DNA from: Methanocorpusculum petauri | GTDB lineage: Archaea > Halobacteriota > Methanomicrobia > Methanomicrobiales > Methanocorpusculaceae | Assembly (NCBI RefSeq): GCF_026891975.1 | Contig: NZ_JAPTGB010000002.1 | Location: forward strand, 62,001 to 126,000 | Direction of reading: 5' to 3' | DNA length: 64,000 bases | In this document: positions 44,027 through 53,824 of the stretch, in pieces | Position numbering within the stretch: the stretch's first letter is position 1 | How the letters are laid out: the number at the start of each line of letters is the position of its first letter | Made by a program: the position numbers and the translations under genes | The notes under the pieces: generated by a model | Seen by the model: the letters and a program-made list of their open reading frames with translations, nothing else | Told to the model about the DNA's origin: nothing | Database searches by the model: none

Positions 44027-45204
44027 GATCGCTTGCCTCCCATCATCAGAAGATATGCAAATATCGGTGCTCCCACAAACGCTGTAAGAATACCCAGCGG
44101 AACTTCAGTGGTTGCAATAGTGCGGGAAAAGTCATCCACCACCAGCAGAAATCCCGCGCCCATAATGACAGCAGCAGGAATAATTCTCCGATAATCGTAG
44201 CCGAATATCATGCGGCAGAAGTGCGGAATAACAAGACCAACCCAGCCGATGATACCGGAGATGGAGACTGCTACTGCAGTTACCAGTGTGGCACAGATGA
44301 TCACAATGAGCCGCAGAAGATTTGTGTTGATGCCCATGCTCCGCGCCTCATCCTCACCGAGTGTAAGGACGTTCATCCTCCAGCGGAGCAGATACAGGGG
44401 AAGAAGACCAGCAGCAATAACAATTCCTGCAAAGATCACGTCATCCATGGTGGCACCGGCAAGACTGCCCATCAGCCAGTACGTAATTGCCGGAAGCTGA
44501 TCGTTTGTGTCTGCAACAAGTTTGATGTAGGCGGTGGCAGCACTGAAAAGACTGGCGATCAGAATACCGGCAAGCACCATGCTCAGGGTTGCAGACCCCC
44601 GGGTAAGACGGCTGATCAGATAGGCCACACCAACAGCAATGAGACCGCCCGCAAAGGCAAAGATCGTGATGGCTCCGGTTCCCAGATAAAAATAAATGGC
44701 CAGAGCTGCACCAAATCCCGCTCCTGCTGAGGCACCGAGAATATCGGGAGAGACCAGAGGGTTCTGAAACATTCCCTGATACGCGGCTCCTGCCGTTGAA
44801 AGAGCCGCACCCACAAGAACAGCAGCAATGATTCGTGGGAGACGGATGTTGAACAGGACGCTGTAGGTTGCAAAGTCCCATGTATCAGGGCCCGGAAGGA
44901 TCAGAAAAAACAGATCCAGAACACTGGCAAAGAATGCAGACGATGCTTCCGCAAGAGCGGTCAGCGGATAGAAGGAAGGAAACATCGAAAGAAAGGCATC
45001 ATACGCGTTCAGTACCGATTCTCCGACTGAAAGGAGGGAAGAAAGGAACACCAGAACAACATCAGCGATGCCAAGAGAATATCTGCCGACAGCAAAGGAT
45101 CCGACAACGCAGATCGCGGCTGCAAGGATCAGAAGAACAAACCTGAACCGGTAGTTTGGCAGCTTCCGATCTGAGGCGGAGGAAGTCCGGACTGCATCAG
45201 CCAT
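44023..45204 (-). CDS. ABC transporter permease (FecCD/BtuC-like)
   Basis: This 393-residue permease has about 10 transmembrane helices. The family region RLPRIIAAVLVGAALSTAGAAYQGMFQNPLVSPDILG and the coupling-helix signature DEARSMGINTNLLR...GWVGLVIPHFCRMIFG identify the FecCD family. An extended loop between the first helices is longer than usual. It is the first gene of the operon, with the ATPase next; the tandem binding proteins follow 2-4 kb further on. Confidence 0.92.
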   Translation of the reverse strand: MADAVRTSSASDRKLPNYRFRFVLLILAAAICVVGSFAVGRYSLGIADVVLVFLSSLLSVGESVLNAYDAFLSMFPSFYPLTALAEASSAFFASVLDLFFLILPGPDTWDFATYSVLFNIRLPRIIAAVLVGAALSTAGAAYQGMFQNPLVSPDILGASAGAGFGAALAIYFYLGTGAITIFAFAGGLIAVGVAYLISRLTRGSATLSMVLAGILIASLFSAATAYIKLVADTNDQLPAITYWLMGSLAGATMDDVIFAGIVIAAGLLPLYLLRWRMNVLTLGEDEARSMGINTNLLRLIVIICATLVTAVAVSISGIIGWVGLVIPHFCRMIFGYDYRRIIPAAVIMGAGFLLVVDDFSRTIATTEVPLGILTAFVGAPIFAYLLMMGGKRS

Positions 45205-45371
45205 ATGTATATACTGATTATTCCTGCAAAGGTGATTAAATATCTTGAATTCTATGGATTTTGTTAATGGAATTATATTAACGGATCAGATGATAAAAAG
45301 GGCAACGCGGGAGGAAGATCTTGAGATAACTACCATGAAAAATGAAAAAATGTGAATATGAGTTTGTCTGA

Positions 45372-47453
45372 TTATGCAGCGAAAGCTAAGATTACCGGCA
45401 CAAACACCAGTGCAATCATGCTCATCAGCTTAATCAGAATGTTCAGAGCCGGGCCGGAAGTGTCCTTGAACGGGTCACCGACAGTGTCACCGACAACTGC
45501 TGCCTTGTGGGCGTCAGAACCTTTGCCGCCGAAGTTGCCAAGCTCAATGTACTTCTTTGCGTTGTCCCATGCTCCACCGGAGTTTGCCATGGTAAGCGCA
45601 AGGAGAACACCTGCAACAAGCGATCCCACAAGGAGACCACCGAGGGCAAGAGGACCGAGAACCAGACCGATAATGATCGGTGCAGCGATTGCAATAACGC
45701 CCGGCAGAATCATCTTGTGAATTGCCGAGTCGGTTGCAATAGCGATTGCGGACGTGTAGTCCGGCTCTGCAGTACCCTCCATCAGACCTTTGATCTCTTT
45801 GAACTGACGGCGAACCTCAATCACAATCTTCTGGGCTGCCTGACCGACTGCGGTCATGGTGAGTGCAGAGAAGAGGAACGGGAGCATACCACCGATAAGG
45901 ATACCAATGAACACATTAGTGTCCAGGAGATCGATTGCCTCAAGGCCGACTGCCGTTGCGTAAGCGCTGAAGAGAGCGAGAGCGGTCAACGCAGCCGAAC
46001 CGATTGCAAATCCTTTACCGATTGCGGCAGTCGTGTTTCCGACCGCGTCAAGAGTGTCAGTGATCTCACGAACAGCGTGCGGCTGACCGGACATCTCGGC
46101 GATACCACCTGCGTTATCGGCAACCGGGCCGTATGCATCAACTGCGAGGGTCAGACCAAGGGTGGACAGCATACCAACAGCTGCAATACCGATACCGTAC
46201 ATGCCGGCGAAGTAGTAGGCAACGTAGGTTGCGGCGGCAATGATCAGAACCGGCCAGACGGTTGACTCCATTCCTTTGGCAAAACCGTTGATGATGTTGG
46301 TCGCAGCTCCGGTCTGACAGGACTCGGAGATTGCCTTCGTTGGTTTGTAGTCGAAGGAGGTGTAGTACTCGGTGATCAGACCGATACCAAATCCCGCGAC
46401 GAGACCGGCGATGGTTGCAAACCAGATACCCATACCGAATTGACCACCGACAAGGTTGGAGGTCAGGAAGTAGGTTGCAATGACAGAGAGGATCAGTGCG
46501 ATGATCGTTCCCGTGTTGAATGCCTTGTGGATTGCGGAGTTCTCGTTTTTCTTGGTTCTGACGAACAGTGTTCCGACTGCAGCGGCAATGATACCACATG
46601 CTGCAATCAGCATCGGCAGAAGAATAATGTTGAGCGTGTTTGGTGCTTCACCGAAAAGTTCGGATGCAAACGCTGCACCGACGACACCGAGAGCCATGGA
46701 CGCGATGATCGATCCGACATAGGACTCAAACAGATCGGCACCCATACCTGCAACATCACCGACGTTGTCACCGACGTTGTCTGCAACGACTGCCGGGTTG
46801 CGGGGATCGTCTTCGGGGATACCTGCCTCAACTTTGCCGACGAGGTCTGCGCCGACATCAGCTGCCTTGGTAAAGATACCGCCGCCGACACGGGCGAAGA
46901 GTGCAACAGAAGATGCACCAAAACCGAATGCCGCCATGTTGGAGACTACGGTATTGACTGCAACGATGTCGCCGAAGCCGCCGAAAATGCCGATAAGGGC
47001 AAGGAAAACAACGGACGCACCGAGAAGACCGAGACCGACCACGGACATACCCATGACCGAGCCGCTCGCAAAGGAGACTTTGACTGCATCAGCAATACCG
47101 CGTTTTGCAGCATTGGTAGTTCTTACGTTTGCCTTGGTTGCGCTGTGCATACCAATGTATCCTGCAAGTGAAGAAAGAGCTGCACCAATGACATATGCGG
47201 GTGCTGCCCAGATACTCATTCCATCGTCGGTGACGAAGGAAAGACCTGCAAGAATGATTGCAATAACAACAACAAAGGCTCCGATTGCACGATACTGACG
47301 GTTCAGAAAGACCATTGCGCCAAGGTGAATGGCTGCAGCGATCTTCTGCATCTTCTCATCACCCGTTCCCTCTTTCTTTACCACAGAGTAAGAGTAGAGG
47401 GCGAAGAGAAGGCCGATAACGGCACATATTGGAGCGAGATAGATCAGATCCAT
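45372..47453 (-). CDS. hppA: Membrane-bound ion-pumping pyrophosphatase
   Basis: This 693-residue protein with about 16 transmembrane helices hydrolyses PPi to pump H+ and/or Na+. The catalytic loop [44 protein letters not shown] is complete (about 183-226; substrate and Mg ligands). The motif [16 protein letters not shown] has Ala where K+-independent enzymes have Lys, indicating the K+-dependent class, which includes Na+ pumps. The start is ATG 47453 with GGAGGT upstream; TTG 47462 is closer to the Shine-Dalgarno and less likely. Confidence 0.96.
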   Translation of the reverse strand: MDLIYLAPICAVIGLLFALYSYSVVKKEGTGDEKMQKIAAAIHLGAMVFLNRQYRAIGAFVVVIAIILAGLSFVTDDGMSIWAAPAYVIGAALSSLAGYIGMHSATKANVRTTNAAKRGIADAVKVSFASGSVMGMSVVGLGLLGASVVFLALIGIFGGFGDIVAVNTVVSNMAAFGFGASSVALFARVGGGIFTKAADVGADLVGKVEAGIPEDDPRNPAVVADNVGDNVGDVAGMGADLFESYVGSIIASMALGVVGAAFASELFGEAPNTLNIILLPMLIAACGIIAAAVGTLFVRTKKNENSAIHKAFNTGTIIALILSVIATYFLTSNLVGGQFGMGIWFATIAGLVAGFGIGLITEYYTSFDYKPTKAISESCQTGAATNIINGFAKGMESTVWPVLIIAAATYVAYYFAGMYGIGIAAVGMLSTLGLTLAVDAYGPVADNAGGIAEMSGQPHAVREITDTLDAVGNTTAAIGKGFAIGSAALTALALFSAYATAVGLEAIDLLDTNVFIGILIGGMLPFLFSALTMTAVGQAAQKIVIEVRRQFKEIKGLMEGTAEPDYTSAIAIATDSAIHKMILPGVIAIAAPIIIGLVLGPLALGGLLVGSLVAGVLLALTMANSGGAWDNAKKYIELGNFGGKGSDAHKAAVVGDTVGDPFKDTSGPALNILIKLMSMIALVFVPVILAFAA

Positions 47454-47610
47454 ACGAATCAAAAACCTCCGGATATCCGGTTTGGTTTCTCTCTATAGTA
47501 CAGGACAGACTACCTAATAATACTACTGTAAAAAGAGTTTCCGGTATTACTATAATCAACCCCGTACGAAAGAGTTTCGATTATTGACGAACTGATCGCG
47601 CAGAAATAAT

Positions 47611-49044
47611 CTACGAAAAAGTTTTGTCATCCAGAAAACACAGCTTCTCGTACCCCATCGTGAACAGATCCACCACGATCGCCTCCGCAGGGGTCGGATT
47701 GATGTTCATCTGTTTCTGGAATGACGTCTGTCCCTGCCATGTCCCCGCATTCACACCGAGCACACCGCGATAACTCACCACATCCGTAATGTGGACATGC
47801 CCGGTATGGAGAATGTCCGGGACATCGCGGATCACCAGATGATCCATCGGGGTGGACAGCAGCGGTGTTCTCTGACCATAAATCGGACCGAGATGACGGC
47901 GCTTCAACATCGCCTCCATGATCTCTCCCGGATGCTCATAACTTGCTCCCGGAATAAACTTGATTAGATCATCAATGCTGCGCCCGTGATACATCAGAAC
48001 ATTCACTGACTGAATGTTCACGACCGCAGGGTTTTCCACGAACGTAACATTACTTGGGAACTGGGTCCGGAACTCTTCGGGGAGAACCGGCTGCGGCTCT
48101 GCGGCCCGTACTGCATCGTGATTCCCGGGAGAGAGAACGATCTGCAGATGGGACGGAAGAGCCGAGAGCATCTCGCCGACCGCATCGTACTGTTCATAAA
48201 TCGTTTTGATGTGCAGTTCCTTGTCCTGATTCGGGTACACACCAATACCGTCCACCACATCTCCTGCGATCAGCAGATACTTGACCTCAGGCGTTGCTTC
48301 CAGCCACGACGCAAACTTCTCCCAGGCATCCGGAAGAAACGTATCGCTTCCCACATGCACATCCGAGATGAGAACAGCCTTCCCCGGCTCTTTGGACGGG
48401 GAGATAGTGTGAGTCAGCGGAATCTCCGGCCGGAACAGTGTGTCGGAAAAGATCATCCCTCCCCCACCGCCCGTATCACGGGCCAGTTTTCCGCGAATGC
48501 CGATAACCTCATCAGGAATGATCTTCTCCGCCTCATCAAATCCTTCACGGTTTTTGTTGAACAACACCTTGATCGTGCCGGTCGGATCCTCGATCTCCAC
48601 AATTCGGTGACCCTTCGCACTCGTCGAACTCTCAACCACCATACCGATAACACCGATATCCGTGTCGGCAAACCGGCTATTCTGTTTCACCAGTGCCTCA
48701 ATCGGGATCGGGCTGACACGGGGCCGCATCATCGCGGCAAGAGCGTCGTACCGATCACGGAACAGGGAAAAGGACTCCTCCGGGTTTGCTGTCGGAACAG
48801 AGGAACCCTCTCTTCCTGCAAGAATTTCCGGCAAAGCGCTCACGCCGACTGAAAGCTTGTCAACCCGCGCCGCCATCATACCCGGCACCTCTTTCGGAGT
48901 CACGACCGAAACAGCGGATGGAAGAGAACTGATGATGCCTTCAATGATGCCGGAGCCACCGCTCTCACTAATATAGGTAACAACCGCCGGATGAACCAGC
49001 AATCCCGCCTCAAGGAACCGTGCGACGATCTCTCTCTTCTGCAT
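47611..49044 (-). CDS. polB: DNA polymerase II (PolD) small subunit DP1
   Basis: This 477-residue small subunit of the euryarchaeal D-family replicative polymerase has 3'-5' exonuclease activity. An OB-fold occupies about residues 150-230. The calcineurin-like phosphoesterase follows, with motifs DVHVGSD, GDVVDGIG, SPGNHDAV and GHVHITDV. Start MQKREI at 49044 has TTTATATG and an ORB-like box directly upstream; the longer frame would run through this promoter, so it is rejected. Confidence 0.94.
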   Translation of the reverse strand: MQKREIVARFLEAGLLVHPAVVTYISESGGSGIIEGIISSLPSAVSVVTPKEVPGMMAARVDKLSVGVSALPEILAGREGSSVPTANPEESFSLFRDRYDALAAMMRPRVSPIPIEALVKQNSRFADTDIGVIGMVVESSTSAKGHRIVEIEDPTGTIKVLFNKNREGFDEAEKIIPDEVIGIRGKLARDTGGGGGMIFSDTLFRPEIPLTHTISPSKEPGKAVLISDVHVGSDTFLPDAWEKFASWLEATPEVKYLLIAGDVVDGIGVYPNQDKELHIKTIYEQYDAVGEMLSALPSHLQIVLSPGNHDAVRAAEPQPVLPEEFRTQFPSNVTFVENPAVVNIQSVNVLMYHGRSIDDLIKFIPGASYEHPGEIMEAMLKRRHLGPIYGQRTPLLSTPMDHLVIRDVPDILHTGHVHITDVVSYRGVLGVNAGTWQGQTSFQKQMNINPTPAEAIVVDLFTMGYEKLCFLDDKTFS

Positions 49045-49072
49045 GGAAAATCGGGAGGAGCATATAAACTCC

Positions 49073-49091
49073 TCCACTCGAAACAAAGGGG
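49073..49091 (-). promoter_or_regulatory. ORB-like box upstream of polB TATA
   Basis: On the + strand it reads TCCACTCGAAACAAAGGGG, identical over 19 bp to the boxes at 52230-52248, 52463-52481 and 57694-57712. It lies 4 bp upstream of the polB TATA-like box (complement of 49061-49068) and 29 bp from the ATG. It also overlaps the 3' end region of the divergent interval near the aminotransferase stop. Confidence 0.7.
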
Positions 49092-49100
49092 TTAAATACT

Positions 49101-50264
49101 TCAGCTGTGCAGCGACGCAACAAACATTCCGATGCGGTGAACAGCTTCGGAAAGTTTCGCCCGATCTACCGCGTAGCACGTCCGCACATGGCCGCGACCA
49201 CTCTCACCAAAGGCACTGCCCGGCACAACTGCCACATGCTGCTCTTTTAACAACTGCTCAGCAAACTCCTCATCCGTGAGGCCCGTTCCCTCAATTGAGG
49301 GGAACGCATAGAACGCACCCTTCGGCAGATGGCAGGGAAGCCCGACATCATTGAGGCCCTTCACAAAGAGGTTGCGCCGCATCCGGTACTCTGCGACCAT
49401 CTCGTTTTTCGCCTCTTCACCATTCTTCAATGCCTCAATCGCGGCGAACTGTGCGGTGGTGGGTGCCGACATCATTACGTACTGATGAATCTTCAGTGCC
49501 GCATCCGCGATCTCCTTCGGCGCACAGATATAGCCGAGCCGCCAGCCGGTCATGGCATATGCTTTGGAGAAGCCGTTCAGCGTGATCGTCCGATCCCACA
49601 GACCATCAATTGAAGCGGTTGAGACATGATGTCCGTCGTAGGTCAGTTCCCCATACACTTCATCGGAGAGCACTAAAAGATCGTGATCAACAACAATATC
49701 GGCGATGGCTTTCAGATCGCTTTCACCCATCACTCCTCCGGTCGGATTGTTCGGGAAGTTCATCATCAGAACTTTCGTCTTTGGAGTGACGGACTCCATC
49801 AGTGCCTCGGGTGTTATCTTAAACTGATCCTGCGCACGACAGGGGAGCGGTTTCGGCCGGCCGCCGGCCATCAGCACCTCCGGCTGATACGAGACAAAAC
49901 AGGGATCCACAACGAGAACCTCATCGCCTGGATCCACCACCGCCCGCACCGCAACATCAAGTGCTTCAGATACACCGGTTGTTACGATCATCTCGGTCTC
50001 AGGGCAGTACTTTGTGTGATAGCGGTGATCAAGATCTGCCGCAAGAAGTTCCCGCAGTTCGGCAAGACCGCGGTTTGACGTGTACATCGTCATGCCTTTT
50101 TCGATGGAAGAAATTGCAGCCTGTGAGATATTCCACGGTGTATCAAAATCCGGTTCACCAACACCGAGGCTGATGACATTGTCCATCGTAAGGAGCAGAT
50201 CAAAGAACTTCCGAATACCCGACGGAGGAATCTCCGCAGCCATGCGTGATACAAAATTTCGCAT
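49101..50264 (-). CDS. PLP-dependent class I/II aminotransferase
   Basis: This 387-residue fold-type I enzyme probably transaminates aspartate or aromatic amino acids. SLGVGEPDFDTP (about 35-46) and NFPNNPTGGVM are substrate/PLP motifs, and the PLP-binding Lys is in LNGFSKAYAMTGWRLGYI (about 228-245). It starts 13 nt downstream of an Lrp-type regulator on the same strand, a common pairing. Its stop is 9 nt from the polB-side ORB box. Confidence 0.92.
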   Translation of the reverse strand: MRNFVSRMAAEIPPSGIRKFFDLLLTMDNVISLGVGEPDFDTPWNISQAAISSIEKGMTMYTSNRGLAELRELLAADLDHRYHTKYCPETEMIVTTGVSEALDVAVRAVVDPGDEVLVVDPCFVSYQPEVLMAGGRPKPLPCRAQDQFKITPEALMESVTPKTKVLMMNFPNNPTGGVMGESDLKAIADIVVDHDLLVLSDEVYGELTYDGHHVSTASIDGLWDRTITLNGFSKAYAMTGWRLGYICAPKEIADAALKIHQYVMMSAPTTAQFAAIEALKNGEEAKNEMVAEYRMRRNLFVKGLNDVGLPCHLPKGAFYAFPSIEGTGLTDEEFAEQLLKEQHVAVVPGSAFGESGRGHVRTCYAVDRAKLSEAVHRIGMFVASLHS

Positions 50265-50277
50265 GATTCCCCGCCAT

Positions 50278-50769
50278 TTAGAACGTGATAAGCTGCCGGT
50301 CGCGACTGCCGGGCCGCGACATCTCGACGCCCTGTTCTTTGTATGTCCGCATTACAATCTGTGTCATCGTTTCACGGACACCGTCAATTGACGCAATCTG
50401 CTCGGCAACAAACCGGGAGACCTCGGCCATCGACTGGCCGCGGATAATGACCTGCAGATCATAGGTGCCGGTCAGGAGAAGAATGGACTCCACCTGCGGG
50501 AACCGGGCAATCTGGGCAGCAATGCCATCATAGCCAAGTCCACGCTCGGGAGTGATTTTCAGAGACAGAATGACAGCCACCTCGTCAACTCCCGCAGCAC
50601 TGTAGTCAATAACGGCAGTGCAGCGCCGGAGAATGCCTGCTGCGTGGAGTGCTGCGATACGATTCTCAACTTCGCGTTCATCAACCTCCAGCATGACAGC
50701 GATATCGCGTGCGGAGATACGGCTGTTCTTTTGCAGTTCCCGAAGGATTACTGTATCCTTTTCGTCCAT
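50278..50769 (-). CDS. Lrp/AsnC family transcription regulator
   Basis: This 163-residue protein has an N-terminal winged HTH (DTVILRELQKNSRISARDIAVMLEVDEREVENRIAAL) and a C-terminal RAM/AsnC ligand-binding domain (AVILSLKITPERGLGYDGIAAQIARFPQVESILLLTGTYDLQVIIRG). It probably senses an amino acid and regulates the adjacent aminotransferase. It lies 28 nt after cdc6 on the same strand. Confidence 0.92.
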   Translation of the reverse strand: MDEKDTVILRELQKNSRISARDIAVMLEVDEREVENRIAALHAAGILRRCTAVIDYSAAGVDEVAVILSLKITPERGLGYDGIAAQIARFPQVESILLLTGTYDLQVIIRGQSMAEVSRFVAEQIASIDGVRETMTQIVMRTYKEQGVEMSRPGSRDRQLITF

Positions 50770-50797
50770 GATTTTTCACCTTGTGCGATACAACGTC

Positions 50798-52054
50798 TCA
50801 GAGGAGCGGCTGCAAGATGCTGCACTCCCGAAGACTTGGATCGTTCATTACTACTGTACGTATCTGATTAGTGGGACTGTTGAAATAGATTTCTGTTGTC
50901 CGGCCATGACGTCCATGCGAGACAACGCGGGCGGTGACGATACCAAGCATATTCAGTTCATTGATGAGATCGGAGACCCGGCGATGGGTTAAAGGTTCGA
51001 CGTCGAGTTCTCGTGCAAGTTCGCGGTAGATGTTGATGACACTGCCGCTAGTGAACACTTTTTGTCCCGAGGAGGAGACGATGAGCATAGCACAGAGCAC
51101 CATTTTTCCCTGGCGCGGAAGGGTCTGAACGCACTCACTCATGGTATCAGTCTCGATATTTTCCTGGGCGCGGCGGACATGAGACTCAAGAACTTTGTCT
51201 GAAGACTCGCGTTCAGCAAGTTCTCCGGAAACACGGAGAAGATCCAGTGCACGCCGGGCATCGCCATGCTCCTGGGCAGCGAGTGCTGCACAGAGAGCAA
51301 TAACATCCTCACTGACAGCATCAGGAAGGAAAGCCATTTCAGCACGCTGGTGCAGGATATCCTGCAACTGAACAGCATCGTAGGGAGGGAACACCAGTTC
51401 TTCTTCGGAGAGGGAGGAAAGGACACGGGGATCCAGAAAGTCCTTGAAGGTAAGATCATTGGAGATGCCGATTATGCTGACCCGGGAATTTTTAAGATCA
51501 CTGTTGATTCTTGTTAAGTTGTAGAGCGTATCATCGCCGCTTTTTTTCACGAGTTTGTCGATCTCATCAAGTACGATGATCTGCAGACCCCCGGCCTGTT
51601 CAAGAACGTTCTTGAGTTCGGAGTATACCTGATCGGTATGCCAGCCAGTTGCAGGAATGGTATTTTTGGCGCGATCGCTTGGTTTGAGATCATGGCCGCT
51701 GATATGATTTGCAATCTGGGCAAGCACGCGGTACTGGGTATCGATGGTTTCACAGTTGAGATGTACCATGCGGCAGGGAGAAAATTCAGAACTTTCGTTT
51801 TCCAGCTCAGATCCGACAAATTTAACAGTAGCAGTTTTTCCGGTACCGGTCTTACCGTAGATGAGAATGTTGGAAGGGGTTGCACCCTGAAGAGAGGGCG
51901 CGAGAATGACTGCAATGGAGTCTATCTGATCAATCCGGTGCGGGAGTTCACGCGGGCTGTAGCTGTGGCGAAGAACTTCACGGTTTTGAAATATTTTATT
52001 TTTAACGGTATATTTTTTGAAAAGACCAGTAGATTTGTAGGGTTCATCAGGCAT
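50798..52054 (-). CDS. cdc6: Orc1/Cdc6 replication initiator
   Basis: This 418-residue AAA+ initiator recognises origin boxes and loads MCM. Walker A is YGKTGTGKTATVKFV (about 64-78), Walker B IIVLDEIDKLVKK (about 155-167), sensor 1 IIGISNDLTF, followed by the lid and a C-terminal winged helix for DNA binding (ELDVEPLTHRRVSDLINELNMLGI). The start MPDEPYKSTGLFKKYTVKNK is typical. A short ORB-like element and the TATA box TATATTAATA lie just upstream, and the probable origin is adjacent. Confidence 0.96.
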   Translation of the reverse strand: MPDEPYKSTGLFKKYTVKNKIFQNREVLRHSYSPRELPHRIDQIDSIAVILAPSLQGATPSNILIYGKTGTGKTATVKFVGSELENESSEFSPCRMVHLNCETIDTQYRVLAQIANHISGHDLKPSDRAKNTIPATGWHTDQVYSELKNVLEQAGGLQIIVLDEIDKLVKKSGDDTLYNLTRINSDLKNSRVSIIGISNDLTFKDFLDPRVLSSLSEEELVFPPYDAVQLQDILHQRAEMAFLPDAVSEDVIALCAALAAQEHGDARRALDLLRVSGELAERESSDKVLESHVRRAQENIETDTMSECVQTLPRQGKMVLCAMLIVSSSGQKVFTSGSVINIYRELARELDVEPLTHRRVSDLINELNMLGIVTARVVSHGRHGRTTEIYFNSPTNQIRTVVMNDPSLRECSILQPLL

Positions 52055-52103
52055 GACGTATCAGATCCATAGATTACCTTACGTCGTTTTTCCTATTAAT
52101 ATA

Positions 52104-52122
52104 CCGCTGTTTCCACTGGAAA
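52104..52122 (-). promoter_or_regulatory. ORB-like core upstream of cdc6 TATA
   Basis: On the minus strand it reads TTTCCAGTGGAAACAGCGG, with the dyad TTTCCAGTGGAAA shared with archaeal origin recognition boxes. It is immediately upstream of the TATA-like TATATTAATA of cdc6 (complement of 52094-52103), the same arrangement as at polB and hel308. Confidence 0.6.
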
Positions 52123-52229
52123 GTAATGTTATGGGATCATGATGCTGATGCCTAGTTAAGAGTTTAAACTAGTCAAGATACCAGATAGAATCTCAGGAGA
52201 ACACCATAGATGCTATACTTACTCCCCCA

Positions 52230-52251
52230 CCCCTTTGTTTCGAGTGGAAAC
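52230..52251 (+). repeat. Origin recognition box, left
   Basis: CCCCTTTGTTTCGAGTGGA followed by AAC. The G-string and the TTCGAGTGGAA dyad are as in archaeal ORBs. The orientation is opposite to the right-hand box. Confidence 0.75.
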
Positions 52252-52460
52252 GGTGATCAGGTACACTCGAAAAATTTTAAATGCACTCCACATTTTCCCC
52301 AATTTTTGTTTTACTTCTAAATTAATCTTTTACATTTTACAATCAATAAAAAAATTTTACAATATTTAAAAGAGAAAGTTTTATATTATTAGAAGTAGAG
52401 TTACTTATGATTAGTACCACCTCATATGGAAGTATCATTTCGGGAGGATACCTTCCATAT

Positions 52461-52481
52461 GTTCCACTCGAAACAAAGGGG
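52461..52481 (-). repeat. Origin recognition box, right
   Basis: GTTCCACTCGAAACAAAGGG plus G, the inverted copy of the left box. It abuts the 3' arm of the CATATGGAAG hairpin. Confidence 0.75.
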
Positions 52482-52632
52482 TGAGGGGCATTTCCTGAAA
52501 AGAGTGAAAAAATCCTGATCAAAAAATGCTTCTCCCTGATCTGTTTTCCATTTTTTGTGAATGATTAATCTTTTTCATTAAACTCATCCTAATACGAATT
52601 GCATAATACTAAAGAATACCTACATAGTCTTT

Positions 52633-53121
52633 ATGCCAGCCGAGCACCGAAAAGATATTTCCATACAAACTGCTGTCATCACTGTTTCCACCACCCGTAC
52701 GGAAAAAACAGATCTCAGCGGGAGGATCATACGCGATGCATTTACCGCAGCAGACATTCCGGTTGTGTCACTGATAATTGTCAAGGATGACATCTCCGAG
52801 ATTCGATCTGCCGTTCTTGAAGCATTAAAAATTGCAAACTGCATTGTGGTAAACGGCGGTACAGGTCTTACCCATGATGACTGTACGATTGAAGCGGTTT
52901 CCTCTCTGTTTCAGAAGACGATGGACGGCTTTGGCGAACTATTCCGGATGAAGAGTTACGAGCAGGTAGGGAACTCGGTGATCCTTTCCCGTGCAGTTGC
53001 GGGAATTGCAAATGGCCGTGCGATATTCTGCATTCCGGGATCACCAAAAGCAGTCAAGCTTGCATCAGAGGAGATCATCGTTCCTGAGATTCGCCACATC
53101 CTCACTCATGCAGGTCAGTGA
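52633..53121 (+). CDS. moaB: Molybdenum cofactor biosynthesis protein MoaB
   Basis: This 162-residue molybdopterin-binding fold protein adenylylates molybdopterin before Mo/W insertion. The conserved motifs are VNGGTGLTHDDCTIEA (about 74-89) and SRAVAGIANGRAIFCIPGSPKAVK (about 118-141). Mo/W cofactor is needed for formylmethanofuran dehydrogenase in methanogenesis. The start is directly beyond the origin region, and the GNAT gene overlaps its stop by 4 nt (GTGA). Confidence 0.93.
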   Translation: MPAEHRKDISIQTAVITVSTTRTEKTDLSGRIIRDAFTAADIPVVSLIIVKDDISEIRSAVLEALKIANCIVVNGGTGLTHDDCTIEAVSSLFQKTMDGFGELFRMKSYEQVGNSVILSRAVAGIANGRAIFCIPGSPKAVKLASEEIIVPEIRHILTHAGQ

Positions 53122-53630
53122 TCATGCCGGAACTTTCCTTTTTTCCGGTAACAACTGATCCGGAGATTGCAGCAATTGCAGAACTTGCGAAGGAGATCTG
53201 GATGGAACATTTTCCTCCGATCATTGGTGCGGCACAGACCGCATACATGATCGAAACGTTTCAGTCTGCTGAAACAATCAGCAGTCAGATCGCAGAGGGC
53301 GGGTATCAGTACTATATTTTGCAGCTGGGTTCAGATCGAATTGGCTACACTGCTGTTCATCCCGAGCTGGAGAATCATGCAATGTTTCTCTCAAAAATTT
53401 ATATCAGAAAAAATTTCCGCGGCCGGGGACTTTCCCGCGCTGCGATGGATTTCGTTGCATCCCTCGCTGAAGAACGCGGACTTGGGATGATCTATCTGAC
53501 CGTGAACAAGCGGAATTTTTCCTCTGTTGCGGTGTACGAAAAACTCGGGTTTGTCCGTTCCCGGGAGATGGTAACCGAGATCGGGAACGGATTTGTGATG
53601 GATGATTATGTGATGGAAAAATATCTATGA
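53118..53630 (+). CDS. GNAT family acetyltransferase
   Basis: This 170-residue protein (168 from ATG 53124) has the GNAT fold, with acetyl-CoA motif KNFRGRGLSRAAMDFVASLAEERGLGMIYL (about 96-125) followed by NKRNFSSVAVYEKLGFV. The substrate is unknown. It is translationally coupled to moaB: the GTG start overlaps the moaB stop, although the ATG two codons later is also possible. Confidence 0.85.
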   Translation: MIMPELSFFPVTTDPEIAAIAELAKEIWMEHFPPIIGAAQTAYMIETFQSAETISSQIAEGGYQYYILQLGSDRIGYTAVHPELENHAMFLSKIYIRKNFRGRGLSRAAMDFVASLAEERGLGMIYLTVNKRNFSSVAVYEKLGFVRSREMVTEIGNGFVMDDYVMEKYL

Positions 53631-53749
53631 ATCTATTGTGTTTTACTGAATTTCCTATCGGAGACGGGAGTTGGCCTTCTGATCAATAGGTTGATATGAG
53701 TACACGAATATAGTTTAGTATATGATTGATGTATTGGGTGTTAATTGCA

Positions 53750-53759
53750 CCCCCCCCCC
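53750..53759 (+). repeat. Poly(C) tract, 10 C
   Basis: Ten consecutive C residues are followed by AAGTATTCC. The tract lies downstream of TATA-like sequence (about 53709-53722) and 66 bp before the chosen methyltransferase start. A very similar tract precedes the gene at 59449. Confidence 0.8.
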
Positions 53760-53824
53760 AAGTATTCCATAATTACCTCCCCATCTGTATCCCTTGTTCG
53801 TTCACCCTACGTTCGAGAGGTTGT

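Larger units (their letters stand above)
52104..52481. other. Probable replication origin (oriC)
   Basis: Two inverted 19-bp ORB-like boxes (52230-52248 and 52463-52481) flank about 215 bp including a very AT-rich core (about 52266-52400, with few G/C). This is the architecture of archaeal origins: ORBs around a duplex-unwinding element beside cdc6. Extra features are a half-box CACTCGAAA (52264-52272) and an inverted pair ACTTCTAA/TTAGAAGT. A hairpin pairs CATATGGAAGTATC (52423-52436) with GATACCTTCCATATG (52447-52461), touching the right-hand ORB. Confidence 0.75.
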
